64,000 nt of DNA from positions 1-64,000 of the forward strand of contig NZ_JALJXU010000007.1 in NCBI RefSeq assembly GCF_024170225.1, written 5' to 3'. The DNA is from Streptococcus gallinaceus (lineage in GTDB: Bacteria; Bacillota; Bacilli; Lactobacillales; Streptococcaceae). The notes under the pieces are model-generated. The model had not been told where the DNA came from. It did no database searches and saw only the letters and a program-made list of their open reading frames with translations. Positions 47,542-54,599 of the stretch are shown here, piece after piece (the first letter of the stretch is position 1; each line of letters begins with the position of its first letter). The position numbers and the translations under genes were made by a program.

Positions 47542-48846
47542 TTAAAATAAGTTTTTCTCAATTACATTTTTAACTGTTTTGACTGCGGTCACTATATTTA
47601 TTTTAGGCGGTCTGATTTGATTAGCTAATCTCATAGCAGAGCGGTATTCTTTTTCAGGTAGATACTTTTTAGCATTCTTACGCCACAGAGCCAATTTTTT
47701 ACTCACAGCTTTTAGGCTATCCTTCAAGCGTTCCATCTCTTGCCTAAGGCCCTTGTTTTCATGCTGGAGCCTGTCAACTTCGGACCTCAATTCCCTGTTT
47801 TCTGTTAGCAAATTTTCACTTTTTATCAATGATTTAGCTAGATTGTTCTGGTCTTTTAGAGACTTATTCAGTTTATGCTCTAAAGCATTCCTGTCCTGCC
47901 TCAGTCTCACGTTATTTGTCGCATTTTTAGAAGCAGTCTGATATAGCCTATTATAGGTTGCTCTATTCATCTTTAGTTTGCCGTCAAGTGTACGCTTTGC
48001 TAGTCCTTCTGCGTGTAGCTCCCTAAATCCTAAAGGCTCAACCTCTTTCAAATCAGTTAAACTTTCAGCCAAGGACTCTATTTCTTTTTCGTATTGCTTC
48101 AATTCTTCGAGAGTGTGCCACTCCTTCTGCTCCAAATGCTGGAGCAATTGCTCTTTTTCTGAAACAGTCAACTCTAGCTGGTTTATTTTCTGACTTATCT
48201 GCTCTAACTTATCTTGCTTTTCAGATAGTTGTTGCTCGACATCATCAAGCAAACGCTGTTTCTCCTTGTATTCAGCAGTATCAAGATGTTTTCTCTCACT
48301 ATCAACTTCTCCACGTTGTAAAGTGTACCCTTTATCATTCAGGTATTTTGGGAACTCCTCCTGAATTTCCTTAAGCTGTTCCTTATGACCAAACAAGGCT
48401 TTTGAACTCAGCTTTCCATTTTGCATTGGTACAAGACCAAGGTGCATATGTGGGGTGCTTTCATCAAGATGAACCATGGCATAGGCGATATTTTGTTCCC
48501 CATACCTTTCAGCAAAGAAGTTTTTAGCAGTCTCAAAAAATTCTTTCGTCTGCTCATGGCTCATATCCTCAAAAAATGCCTTATCAGATGTGATAATCCA
48601 TTCATTGCACAATACAGCATCTTTCCGAATAGCACGTTTAGATAGTTTATTGTCATTGACATACTTTTTTATTTGTTTATCGTAGGGAATAGAGCGGTCA
48701 CGGTCTGTTAACTCATAATTTAGATGACTTCGTTCAGGGTCAATATCCTTGTTTGAATGATTTTCAAAAACACGTTCATTATGGCGATAAGCACCACCGA
48801 GATTACCAGATTTGTATTTGACCATTCTAGCTACTGCATAACTCAT
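47542..48846 (-). CDS. mob: MobV-family relaxase (Pre/Mob)
   Basis: Relaxase of 434 residues that nicks oriT to start mobilization. The N-terminal catalytic domain shows the HNER motif (His22, the nucleophile position in MobM of pMV158) and the metal-binding motif HLDESTPHMHLGLVP (His126, His133, His135). A long coiled coil follows (about 195-260 and 310-400). The predicted oriT lies about 110 bp upstream. Complete and apparently functional. Confidence 0.93.
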   Translation of the reverse strand: MSYAVARMVKYKSGNLGGAYRHNERVFENHSNKDIDPERSHLNYELTDRDRSIPYDKQIKKYVNDNKLSKRAIRKDAVLCNEWIITSDKAFFEDMSHEQTKEFFETAKNFFAERYGEQNIAYAMVHLDESTPHMHLGLVPMQNGKLSSKALFGHKEQLKEIQEEFPKYLNDKGYTLQRGEVDSERKHLDTAEYKEKQRLLDDVEQQLSEKQDKLEQISQKINQLELTVSEKEQLLQHLEQKEWHTLEELKQYEKEIESLAESLTDLKEVEPLGFRELHAEGLAKRTLDGKLKMNRATYNRLYQTASKNATNNVRLRQDRNALEHKLNKSLKDQNNLAKSLIKSENLLTENRELRSEVDRLQHENKGLRQEMERLKDSLKAVSKKLALWRKNAKKYLPEKEYRSAMRLANQIRPPKINIVTAVKTVKNVIEKNLF

Positions 48847-48958
48847 TGATTTTTCTCCTTTCTCGGCTCAAAAGGTCGCCGAGCTGGTGGCGGATGATTG
48901 CCACCAGAAATAAGCAACTCATAGGCAAGATTTTTTCCTGAAGGGTCGGCACTACTTC

Positions 48959-48987
48959 CATGTAAAGTGTAACGCACTACACTTTAC
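48959..48987 (-). other. oriT of the MobV type
   Basis: On the minus strand GTAAAGTGTAGTGCGTTACA followed by CTTTACATG, very close to the pMV158 oriT, whose nick is TAGTGTG/TTA. Here the core reads TAGTGCG/TTA inside the same inverted repeat GTAAAGTGTA / TACACTTTAC. Confidence 0.85.
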
Positions 48988-49157
48988 TCCGTAAATGTGC
49001 GTTCTCCGAAGGGGCTTGCAGACAGCTCTTCGCTCCGAATACAGGAGCGACTTCGAACCACCTCTCGAGCCACAAGAGGAGCTTCGATTATACTCGCCGA
49101 AGCGAGTAGGGCACTTAAGCAGTGCCCTTGATCGGACGCTTCGCATTGTCCGACAAT
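48988..49157. other. Run of hairpins between oriT and rep
   Basis: No gene. Several consecutive stems: TCGCTCC / GGAGCGA (about 49018), ACTCGC / GCGAGT (about 49093), GGGCACT / AGTGCCC (about 49110) and CGGAC / GTCCG (about 49134). They probably include the rep terminator and structured origin DNA. Confidence 0.5.
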
Positions 49158-50003
49158 CTACCGACCACCATAATAGGCTAATTGTTTTTCAAGTCTTGGT
49201 CGCTCATGTTTCAACAAGTCTTTCAGCAAACCTAAATAATCAGTATCTGATGTTTGATACGTTTCTAAAATCTTTTTATATTTAGATCTTGTATTCTTGC
49301 TAACTTCTCTCCAGACTCCTTTGTTATATATGAGTGCAGAAATATAAAGCTTAGCTTCAACGGATAAACCATCAAATCTAAACGGTTTAAAAATAACTGT
49401 ATTAAGAACTTCGAATATCTCCTCGACTGAACGACTTCTTAATTGAAATTCCAATCGCCACCAGTGATTAAATTGACTAGCAAATTCTTTTTCTTTATCC
49501 GTTCCATTTTCTAGTTGCTCTTTTTTCTTGTTATAGAGCCTAACCTGTTTTTCTGAACGAGAAGCACCAAGATACTTTGTTTCTAGTTTTCCAGTATCTG
49601 AACGAAATTCTTTGGTCGCAGTGGGACGTCCCTTTTTCTCTAACACAAACTCACTACAATCAACCTCAAACAAATCAAAAGCTAAATCAGCACGAGATAT
49701 TGCAATATCTTCAAGATATGGTATAATAGTGTCTATAATTTCAGTATCTACTGAACGGAGTTTATTGGGATTGAACTCCAATCGGAAAGGGCGAGCATTA
49801 AAAGCTTGTCCTTTTATTTTGTCATATTCCATGTGGAGCACAACTTGACCTCCATCCCTTGTGTAAGCTCTGAACATATCAGTCATAGCAGTTTGAATAA
49901 TAATAGCTGTATGACCTTCAACCAATCTTTTTAAGCTCAGGAGCTTGTATGATTTGATGTAAGCTGTTATCGTAATATTGTCTAAGCTGACTTTTAATTC
50001 CAA
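49158..50003 (-). CDS. Replication initiator, Rep_trans family
   Basis: A 281-residue protein of the Rep_trans (pT181-like/MobT-related) family. Characteristic segments: SRADLAFDLFE (acidic metal-binding region, about 98) and the downstream QVRLYNKKKEQ tyrosine/lysine motif (about 152). The TTG start at 50003 has AAGGAG six bases upstream. It may replicate the excised circle. The upstream region holds a CTAACA-containing hairpin that could be its nick site. Confidence 0.82.
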   Translation of the reverse strand: MELKVSLDNITITAYIKSYKLLSLKRLVEGHTAIIIQTAMTDMFRAYTRDGGQVVLHMEYDKIKGQAFNARPFRLEFNPNKLRSVDTEIIDTIIPYLEDIAISRADLAFDLFEVDCSEFVLEKKGRPTATKEFRSDTGKLETKYLGASRSEKQVRLYNKKKEQLENGTDKEKEFASQFNHWWRLEFQLRSRSVEEIFEVLNTVIFKPFRFDGLSVEAKLYISALIYNKGVWREVSKNTRSKYKKILETYQTSDTDYLGLLKDLLKHERPRLEKQLAYYGGR

Positions 50004-50301
50004 ACAAGACTCCTTTCTTTTCTTGGTCGCCTATCGGCGCCAATTTTTTGACTGCGTAAAGGCTTGCGTAAAATGACATTCTCGGGGGAGCAACCCCGAG
50101 CCGCCCCCTTCGGAGTCGAACCATTTTCATTTTGCTCCAGCCAAACTTGCCAAAAAACGGGTGTAGTAAAATCCCACGAAATGGGAACATAGCGGGCTGT
50201 TAGAGGGCGCCCTGTTATAAATTTTTCAGAACCCCTATAAATCGGACCTTAAATCTCTATTTTCAAAATATTTTCATAGTTGTTTTCACAAATATTTTTG
50301 A
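50004..50301 (-). other. Long structured leader/origin region upstream of the Rep_trans gene
   Basis: Gene-free, unusually GC-rich for the element. It contains CTCGGGG / CCCCGAG (about 50081), TCCCA / TGGGA (about 50171) and the palindrome AGGGCGCCCT flanked by two CTGTTA copies (50197 and 50212). Read on the minus strand, GGGC...CTAACA-GCCC resembles the CTAAC nick context of ICEBs1/Tn916-type origins. Confidence 0.5.
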
Positions 50302-50943
50302 CTAGAAATTTTGTAAATCCGAAGGAGATTTTTTAAAAAAGTCTTCTCGGTCAACCAAAAATATTTTGAGGATTTTTCCTATAATCTCATCAGGAGGTAC
50401 CTGTTTATTTTTCTTGTAGCTAAAGAAACGGTCTTTAGCTTTTTTGATTTCTCCTAAATCGTCAGACACATCAGCAAACAGTAACTCATTCAGTTCAAAC
50501 CAACGTAGCTCTGATTGCTTACGGAACAATTCAAAGTTTTTCCAGAATAGACGTCCCTCATCTAACTGCTCCATCTTCCTCATCAGCTGAATTCTTTCAA
50601 TTTTCCGATATTCTTTTGGCAAGAGTACCGTCACATAGTCAGGGGACATGTTCGAATAAATAACCTCATCTGTCACAACAATGGGAAGCTTTAGGGTGCT
50701 ATTGACATCTTTTAAAATCTTTCGAACAAATTGACTAAGGGTAATTTGTGTATTCAGCTTGTATTTCAACATCTTAGTGCTTAGTAATTCAAATATATCG
50801 GTCGACCTGAATAGCCATTCCATTAGTGTTTTAACATCTATATCTTTGCTTGAGAATGCTTGATAGTCAATCTGATAGCTATCCAATCGCGACTGAATAG
50901 CTTGGTTAAGTGTTGTATCTTTTCCAAAATAAATCTTTATCAT
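50302..50943 (-). CDS. Cysteine-free Spx/ArsC-like protein with C-terminal extension
   Basis: A 213-residue protein. Residues 1-118 align by eye with Spx/MgsR (IKIYFGKDTTLNQAIQSRLD; FELLSTKML; KLPIVVTDEV in place of RPIIID; LLPKEYRKIER in place of FLPRKVR). Spx binds the RNA polymerase alpha C-terminal domain and is redox-switched by CxxC; here there is no cysteine at all. Residues 119-213 are an extra helical domain absent from chromosomal Spx (130-140 residues). It is probably a transcription modulator carried by the element. Three bases separate it from the RepA_N-like gene. Confidence 0.7.
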   Translation of the reverse strand: MIKIYFGKDTTLNQAIQSRLDSYQIDYQAFSSKDIDVKTLMEWLFRSTDIFELLSTKMLKYKLNTQITLSQFVRKILKDVNSTLKLPIVVTDEVIYSNMSPDYVTVLLPKEYRKIERIQLMRKMEQLDEGRLFWKNFELFRKQSELRWFELNELLFADVSDDLGEIKKAKDRFFSYKKNKQVPPDEIIGKILKIFLVDREDFFKKSPSDLQNF

Positions 50944-50946
50944 TGC

Positions 50947-51273
50947 TTATACCTCGTTGATATAGGTTTTGTAGGGTAAAGAGTAGCCATAAAAAACGTC
51001 TACTCTTTCTCGTTCAATCAAATTAACTTCTTCCAGTCGTTGCATAACATCTATCATTGTGGTTCTGCTACAAGAAAACATTTTAGCTAATTCAATCAGT
51101 TTAAAATTTAGATATATACTGCCATCAGTATCTATCCAACCTTTTTCAGGAGCTTCTATCTGTCTATCTTTCAAGACAGCATAGACTAAAATATCTCTCG
51201 CAGATAGACTGCTGTAGAAATCATCTTGTAGTAAAATCTTGGGTATTAGATAGTTTTCGTTGTCATAGTCCAT
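50947..51273 (-). CDS. RepA_N-domain protein (short, winged-helix)
   Basis: A 108-residue protein matching the N-terminal DNA-binding domain of RepA_N plasmid initiators (YLIPKILLQDDFYSSLSARD then ILVYAVLKDR; later CSRTTMIDVMQRLEEVNLIE). Full RepA_N initiators have about 300 residues, so only the winged-helix part is present. It may act as a regulator or replication accessory. It lies 6 bp after the frameshifted gene and 3 bp before the Spx-like gene. Confidence 0.75.
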   Translation of the reverse strand: MDYDNENYLIPKILLQDDFYSSLSARDILVYAVLKDRQIEAPEKGWIDTDGSIYLNFKLIELAKMFSCSRTTMIDVMQRLEEVNLIERERVDVFYGYSLPYKTYINEV

Positions 51274-51278
51274 AGCTC

Positions 51279-51546
51279 TTACCTCTCAAATTGTTGTAGC
51301 CATTGTGTAACCTTGCGTTTGTCGTACAGAGTCACACCATCAATCACCATATGGGGCATGCCTCCCTTCTGCCATTTGACAATAGTTGTCGTTGAGACAT
51401 CTAGCCAACGGCACAAGCCCCATAGGCTTATAAAGTTCCTTGTCCTCAAGGGCTTTTTCTATTGCCTTTTGGAGCATGTTATCATAGCGAGCAAGCAACT
51501 TCTTTTCTGTTATTTTTGGGAGTTGTATAGTAAATCCTTCTGTCAT
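51279..51546 (-). pseudogene. Frameshifted excisionase-like HTH gene
   Basis: The 5' part (MTEGFTIQLPKITEKKLLAR...) runs in one frame to about 51430. The HTH-like 3' part (GLCRWLDVSTTTIVKWQKGG then VTLYDKRKVTQWLQQFER, stop at 51279) is in another frame. Joined, they form a protein of about 88 residues with the look of an excisionase/HTH_17 protein. The break lies near 51430-51440 in CAAGGAACTTTATAAGCC. A real mutation, a sequencing error or programmed frameshifting are all possible. Confidence 0.72.
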
Positions 51547-51550
51547 ATCA

Positions 51551-51700
51551 TCACTTCCTACTTTTCTTTATAAGTATCAAGAGCACTGTTAAACTTATCG
51601 CGACACAAATTGCTAAAAAAGTCCTTCCTGTTGTAATTGCTAAGATTAAGTATGCTGTTATCATAGCTATCCCTAACCAATTCATGAAATCATCTGTCAT
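51551..51700 (-). CDS. 49-residue membrane protein
   Basis: Short frame starting MTDDFMNWLGIAMITAYLIL, preceded by AAGGAGA. Two hydrophobic stretches (about 8-22 and 27-43) and a basic end (KKSRK). Located just upstream of the excisionase-like pseudogene on the same strand. No family recognised. Confidence 0.6.
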   Translation of the reverse strand: MTDDFMNWLGIAMITAYLILAITTGRTFLAICVAISLTVLLILIKKSRK

Positions 51701-51830
51701 TTGCAGGTTCTCCTTTTTGTTAAAATCGATTTTAAGCTATTTTCGCTACCTATTTTCTGGGAATAGTTCAATCTAAAATAGTTCCATAGGGTAAATATAC
51801 CTATCTAGTATTTCAGATTGAGCGACACTC

Positions 51831-52130
51831 CTATTTTTCAAGGGTTGCTCTTGTCCGTTTCATACGTTCAGCAAGTTCTTGGCGTTGTCCTTCTGTCATC
51901 TTGCGTTTTTTCTTAGGAAATACATTGATTGAAAAATCCTCACCAATCTTCATAATAGCATTGAGCCAAATCGTTCTGCCTTCTTCCTCCTCAGTATTTA
52001 ACACTTCATAGGCTTCAGGAAGTTTTAGCACTTTTTGAACGTGTGGAGAATAATTTGTTTCAATCGTCCATTGTTTATCCAGTGCGTCAAATCGGACAAA
52101 CGTTTCTTGTTCTTCTAGTGTGTAAGCCAT
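51831..52130 (-). CDS. Hypothetical small protein, divergent from the XRE regulator
   Basis: A 99-residue acidic protein with a basic C-terminal helix (FPKKKRKMTEGQRQELAERM). AAGGGG-type ribosome site upstream. Not recognised. It is the first gene of the leftward (mobilization) transcript, and its promoter region contains the three operators of the XRE regulator, so it is probably repressed while the element is integrated. Confidence 0.7.
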   Translation of the reverse strand: MAYTLEEQETFVRFDALDKQWTIETNYSPHVQKVLKLPEAYEVLNTEEEEGRTIWLNAIMKIGEDFSINVFPKKKRKMTEGQRQELAERMKRTRATLEK

Positions 52131-52144
52131 AGCTGACCCCTTTC

Positions 52145-52159
52145 TTTATTTTATAAGCT
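52145..52159. promoter_or_regulatory. TTTATTTTATAAGCT motif, control-region copy
   Basis: Identical 15 bp at 52859-52873 and, inverted, at 46004-46018. It lies at the 5' edge of the divergent control region. Confidence 0.6.
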
Positions 52160-52166
52160 TCAAAAA

Positions 52167-52244
52167 TTAAACATATTTGTTTAACAATTTGATTTTATAA
52201 AACATTTTTGTTTTTGTCAACTAAAATTATACATATTTGTTTAA
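52167..52244. promoter_or_regulatory. Three-operator control region of element 2
   Basis: Near-palindromes TTAAACATATTTGTTTAA (52167-52184), AAAACATTTTTGTTTT (52199-52214) and TTATACATATTTGTTTAA (52227-52244) lie about 30 bp apart, roughly three helical turns. They fill the divergent gap between the leftward module and the XRE gene, like a phage switch region. Confidence 0.78.
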
Positions 52245-52278
52245 AAATGATAAAATAATACCTTGAAAGGAGTTTTAT

Positions 52279-52833
52279 ATGTCTGATATTAACGATATTT
52301 TCGAAAAACCACCAACAAGAATACGGGAGCTAATTATAAAATCTGGAAAGAAATTAAAAGAGATTAGTAAAGAAGCTGACATTCCTTACGGTGCTTTAAG
52401 TTCTTACAATCAAGGTATTAGGACACCTAAAAAAGAGAACGCTCTAAAACTAGCTAACTATTTTGGCGTATCAGTTCCATTTTTGTTAGGAAGAGATAGT
52501 ATTCAAGATAAAAAAGAAAACACATTGAAAAATCTTACCGAAGATGCAAGATTTATTTATCTTCATTTGCTTTATCTAGCGCAGTCTAATAAAAATCTAA
52601 ACATTCTAAACAAGGAGGATATTCAAAAATTACAGTCTATTCATGAAGAGAAGAAAAAAACTTTAAAAAGGTTAAAAGAGTTACAGGATTACTTATTCAA
52701 GTTAGAATCTGAAGAAGAATCACTACAAAATAAATTCAAAGCACAAACAAGTGAGATATTTAATAAAACCTCTAATGAAAACGGAGAAATAGAACTTTCT
52801 CTGCACGACTTAAAACAATTACTAAATAAATAA
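52279..52833 (+). CDS. XRE-family repressor of element 2
   Basis: A 184-residue regulator. Residues about 12-70 are an XRE helix-turn-helix (KSGKKLKEISKEADIPYGAL...GIRTPKKENALKLANYFGV). A long charged coiled coil (about 110-165) probably mediates dimerization or sensing. It lacks an obvious ImmA-type protease partner and an S24 domain, so induction must differ from LexA-like cleavage. AAAGGAG ribosome site; transcribed towards the integrase. Confidence 0.85.
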   Translation: MSDINDIFEKPPTRIRELIIKSGKKLKEISKEADIPYGALSSYNQGIRTPKKENALKLANYFGVSVPFLLGRDSIQDKKENTLKNLTEDARFIYLHLLYLAQSNKNLNILNKEDIQKLQSIHEEKKKTLKRLKELQDYLFKLESEEESLQNKFKAQTSEIFNKTSNENGEIELSLHDLKQLLNK

Positions 52834-52858
52834 TCAATCAGGAACCGGTTGTAATTTC

Positions 52859-52873
52859 TTTATTTTATAAGCT
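52859..52873. promoter_or_regulatory. TTTATTTTATAAGCT motif before the integrase
   Basis: Located 32 bp upstream of the integrase start. Together with the inverted left-end copy it mirrors the motif arrangement of element 1. Confidence 0.65.
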
Positions 52874-52904
52874 TCGAAACCCAAAAAATAAAGGAGAAAT
52901 TACA

Positions 52905-54059
52905 ATGTCCATTCACAAATACCCAAGCAAAAAAGCCAAAAATGGCTATTTGTATTTAGTCAAGGTCTATATGACTAGAAACAGTCGACGTGCAGACCAT
53001 ATCAAACGTGGCTTTCGTACTCGAAAGGAAGCCAAAGACTACGAAGCTAGGCTAATCTACCTTAAGGCTTCAGGAAAGTTGGAAGAGTTCATCAAGCCAA
53101 CTCATAAAACTTATAACGAGATATTCGAGAGATGGTATCAAGCCTATCAAGATACGGTAGAGCCGACCACGGCTTCTCGTACTCTTGATATGTTTAAGCT
53201 TCACATTCTGCCAGTCATGGGAGAATTGCCCATCAGCAAAATCTCCCCTTTGGACTGTCAGAACTTCATCACAGAAAAGGCTAAGACTTTTAAGAATATC
53301 AAGCAAATCAAGTCTTATACTGGAAAAATATTTGACTTTGCAATAAAGATGAAATTGCTTAAGCATAACCCTATGGCAGAAATTATTATGCCGAAGCGGA
53401 AAAAGACACGGATAGAAAACTATTGGACGGTTCAGGAACTAAAAGAGTTTCTAGCCATTGTCCTTCAGGAAGAGCCTTACAAGCATTATGCACTGTTTAG
53501 ACTACTAGCTTATAGCGGCTTAAGGAAAGGCGAGCTATATGCTCTTAAATGGGCTGATATAGACTTTCAGAGTGAGACACTGAACGTCAATAAGAGTCTA
53601 GGACGATTAGACGGACAGGCAATCGAAAAAGGCACTAAAAACGATTTTTCAGTAAGAAAGATTAAGCTAGATAGCGAGACCATTTCTATTCTGCAAGAAT
53701 GGAAGTCAAACTACCAAAAAGAAAAGGTACAACTAGCAGTCGCACCTCTTTCTATCGAGCAAGATTTTATCTTCACTTACTGCACACGGTCAGGCTCAAT
53801 AGAGCCACTACATGCAGACTATATCAACAACGTCCTATCACGGATTATCAGAAAACATGGGTTAAGAAAAATCAGTCCTCACGGTTTCAGGCATACGCAT
53901 GCAACCTTGATGATTGAGATTGGAGTTGACCCAATCAATACAGCAAAAAGGCTAGGTCATGCAAGTAGCCAAATGACTTTAGACACCTATAGCCATTCAA
54001 CAACTAACGGAGAAGATAAGTCCATCAAGCAATTTGCGGACTATCTCAAAGCTAAATAA
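52905..54059 (+). CDS. int: Tyrosine integrase of element 2
   Basis: Recombinase of 384 residues, clearly different from the element 1 integrase. Arm-binding N-terminus (NGYLYLVKVYMTRNSRRADH), SAM-like domain (about 65-145) and catalytic domain with R (SGLRKGELYALK), HxxR (HGFRHTHATLM), H (LGHASSQMT) and Tyr (LDTYSHST). Complete. Its right arm repeats and the rpsI att site follow within 130 bp. Confidence 0.96.
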   Translation: MSIHKYPSKKAKNGYLYLVKVYMTRNSRRADHIKRGFRTRKEAKDYEARLIYLKASGKLEEFIKPTHKTYNEIFERWYQAYQDTVEPTTASRTLDMFKLHILPVMGELPISKISPLDCQNFITEKAKTFKNIKQIKSYTGKIFDFAIKMKLLKHNPMAEIIMPKRKKTRIENYWTVQELKEFLAIVLQEEPYKHYALFRLLAYSGLRKGELYALKWADIDFQSETLNVNKSLGRLDGQAIEKGTKNDFSVRKIKLDSETISILQEWKSNYQKEKVQLAVAPLSIEQDFIFTYCTRSGSIEPLHADYINNVLSRIIRKHGLRKISPHGFRHTHATLMIEIGVDPINTAKRLGHASSQMTLDTYSHSTTNGEDKSIKQFADYLKAK

Positions 54060-54092
54060 CAGTCAAAAAAGATATAGAAGTTTTTCCAACAC

Positions 54093-54112
54093 GGTATCAA
54101 AAAAGGTATCAA
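54093..54112. repeat. Right arm-type repeats of element 2
   Basis: GGTATCAAAAAAGGTATCAA, matching the left pair at 45969-45987 with one extra A in the spacer. Confidence 0.78.
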
Positions 54113-54125
54113 AAGCAAAAAACGA

Positions 54126-54162
54126 CAAAAAAAGCACCTTGCAAGAGACTTGCAAAATGCTT
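54126..54162 (-). terminator. Element-borne replacement terminator for rpsI
   Basis: Minus strand: AGCATTTTGCAAG, short loop, CTTGCAAGGTGCTTTTTTT. It lies 25 bp beyond the rpsI stop and inside element 2. It would end rplM-rpsI transcription before it enters the integrase region. Confidence 0.75.
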
Positions 54163-54186
54163 GTAATCGTTGATGTAAAGCCGTTC

Positions 54187-54239
54187 TTAACGTTTTGAGA
54201 ACTGACTAGCTTTACGAGCTTTCTTAAGACCTGGTTTTT
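54187..54239. other. Right attachment site (attR) inside the rpsI 3' end
   Basis: 53 bp identical to 45815-45867 and, for its first 15 bp, to 36034-36048. The element carries the end of the gene, so rpsI stays intact after integration. Confidence 0.9.
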
Positions 54240-54579
54240 TACGTTCAACCATACGTGCGTCACGTGTAAGAAGACCAGCGCGTTTCAATGAGTCGCGGAA
54301 ATCTGGATCTACTTGAAGAAGTGCACGAGCGATACCATGACGGATCGCACCTGATTGACCACCGTATCCACCACCATTAACGTTAACGATAACATCGTAT
54401 GCACCTTCAGTTGAAGTAACTGCAAATGGTTGGTTGATAACAAGACGCAAGTCAGCGTGTGGGATGTACTCTTCTACATCTTTTTTGTTAACTGTGATTT
54501 TACCAGTACCTGGAACCAAACGAACGCGTGCAACAGCGTTTTTACGACGGCCAGTACCTGCATATTGTGCTTGTGCCAT
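54187..54579 (-). CDS. rpsI: 30S ribosomal protein S9
   Basis: Ribosomal protein of the small subunit head; its C-terminal tail reaches the P-site tRNA. The 130 residues are standard ([20 protein letters not shown] at the start, QFSKR at the end). The 3' end is the integration target of both elements, and the coding sequence is fully restored. Second gene of rplM-rpsI, 20 bp after rplM. Confidence 0.98.
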   Translation of the reverse strand: MAQAQYAGTGRRKNAVARVRLVPGTGKITVNKKDVEEYIPHADLRLVINQPFAVTSTEGAYDVIVNVNGGGYGGQSGAIRHGIARALLQVDPDFRDSLKRAGLLTRDARMVERKKPGLKKARKASQFSKR

Positions 54580-54599
54580 TATTTAATGCTCCTTTCCTC

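Larger units (their letters stand above)
45815..54201. mobile_element. Integrative mobilizable element 2
   Basis: Lies between the 53-bp rpsI-identical att copy at 45815 and rpsI itself. Own arm repeats (GGTATCAAAAA(A)GGTATCAA) at 45969 and 54093. Gene content: toxin-antitoxin pair, MobV relaxase with oriT, Rep_trans initiator, Spx-like protein, XRE repressor, integrase. Typical of an IME: relaxase and integrase but no transfer pore. Confidence 0.87.

Noticed and set aside
50110..50125. GGTTCGACTCC on the minus strand, like a tRNA T-loop
   Set aside because: The flanking bases do not pair as a T-stem and no acceptor, D or anticodon arms can be found. No tRNA genes were seen in the window.
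49918..50190. 90-residue open frame upstream of the Rep_trans gene
   Set aside because: It crosses the structured GC-rich leader, has no good ribosome site, and overlaps the start of the well-supported rep gene in another frame.
51313..51573. Plus-strand 86-residue frame over the excisionase-like gene
   Set aside because: It is the antisense of a gene whose two minus-strand halves both show recognisable protein sequence.
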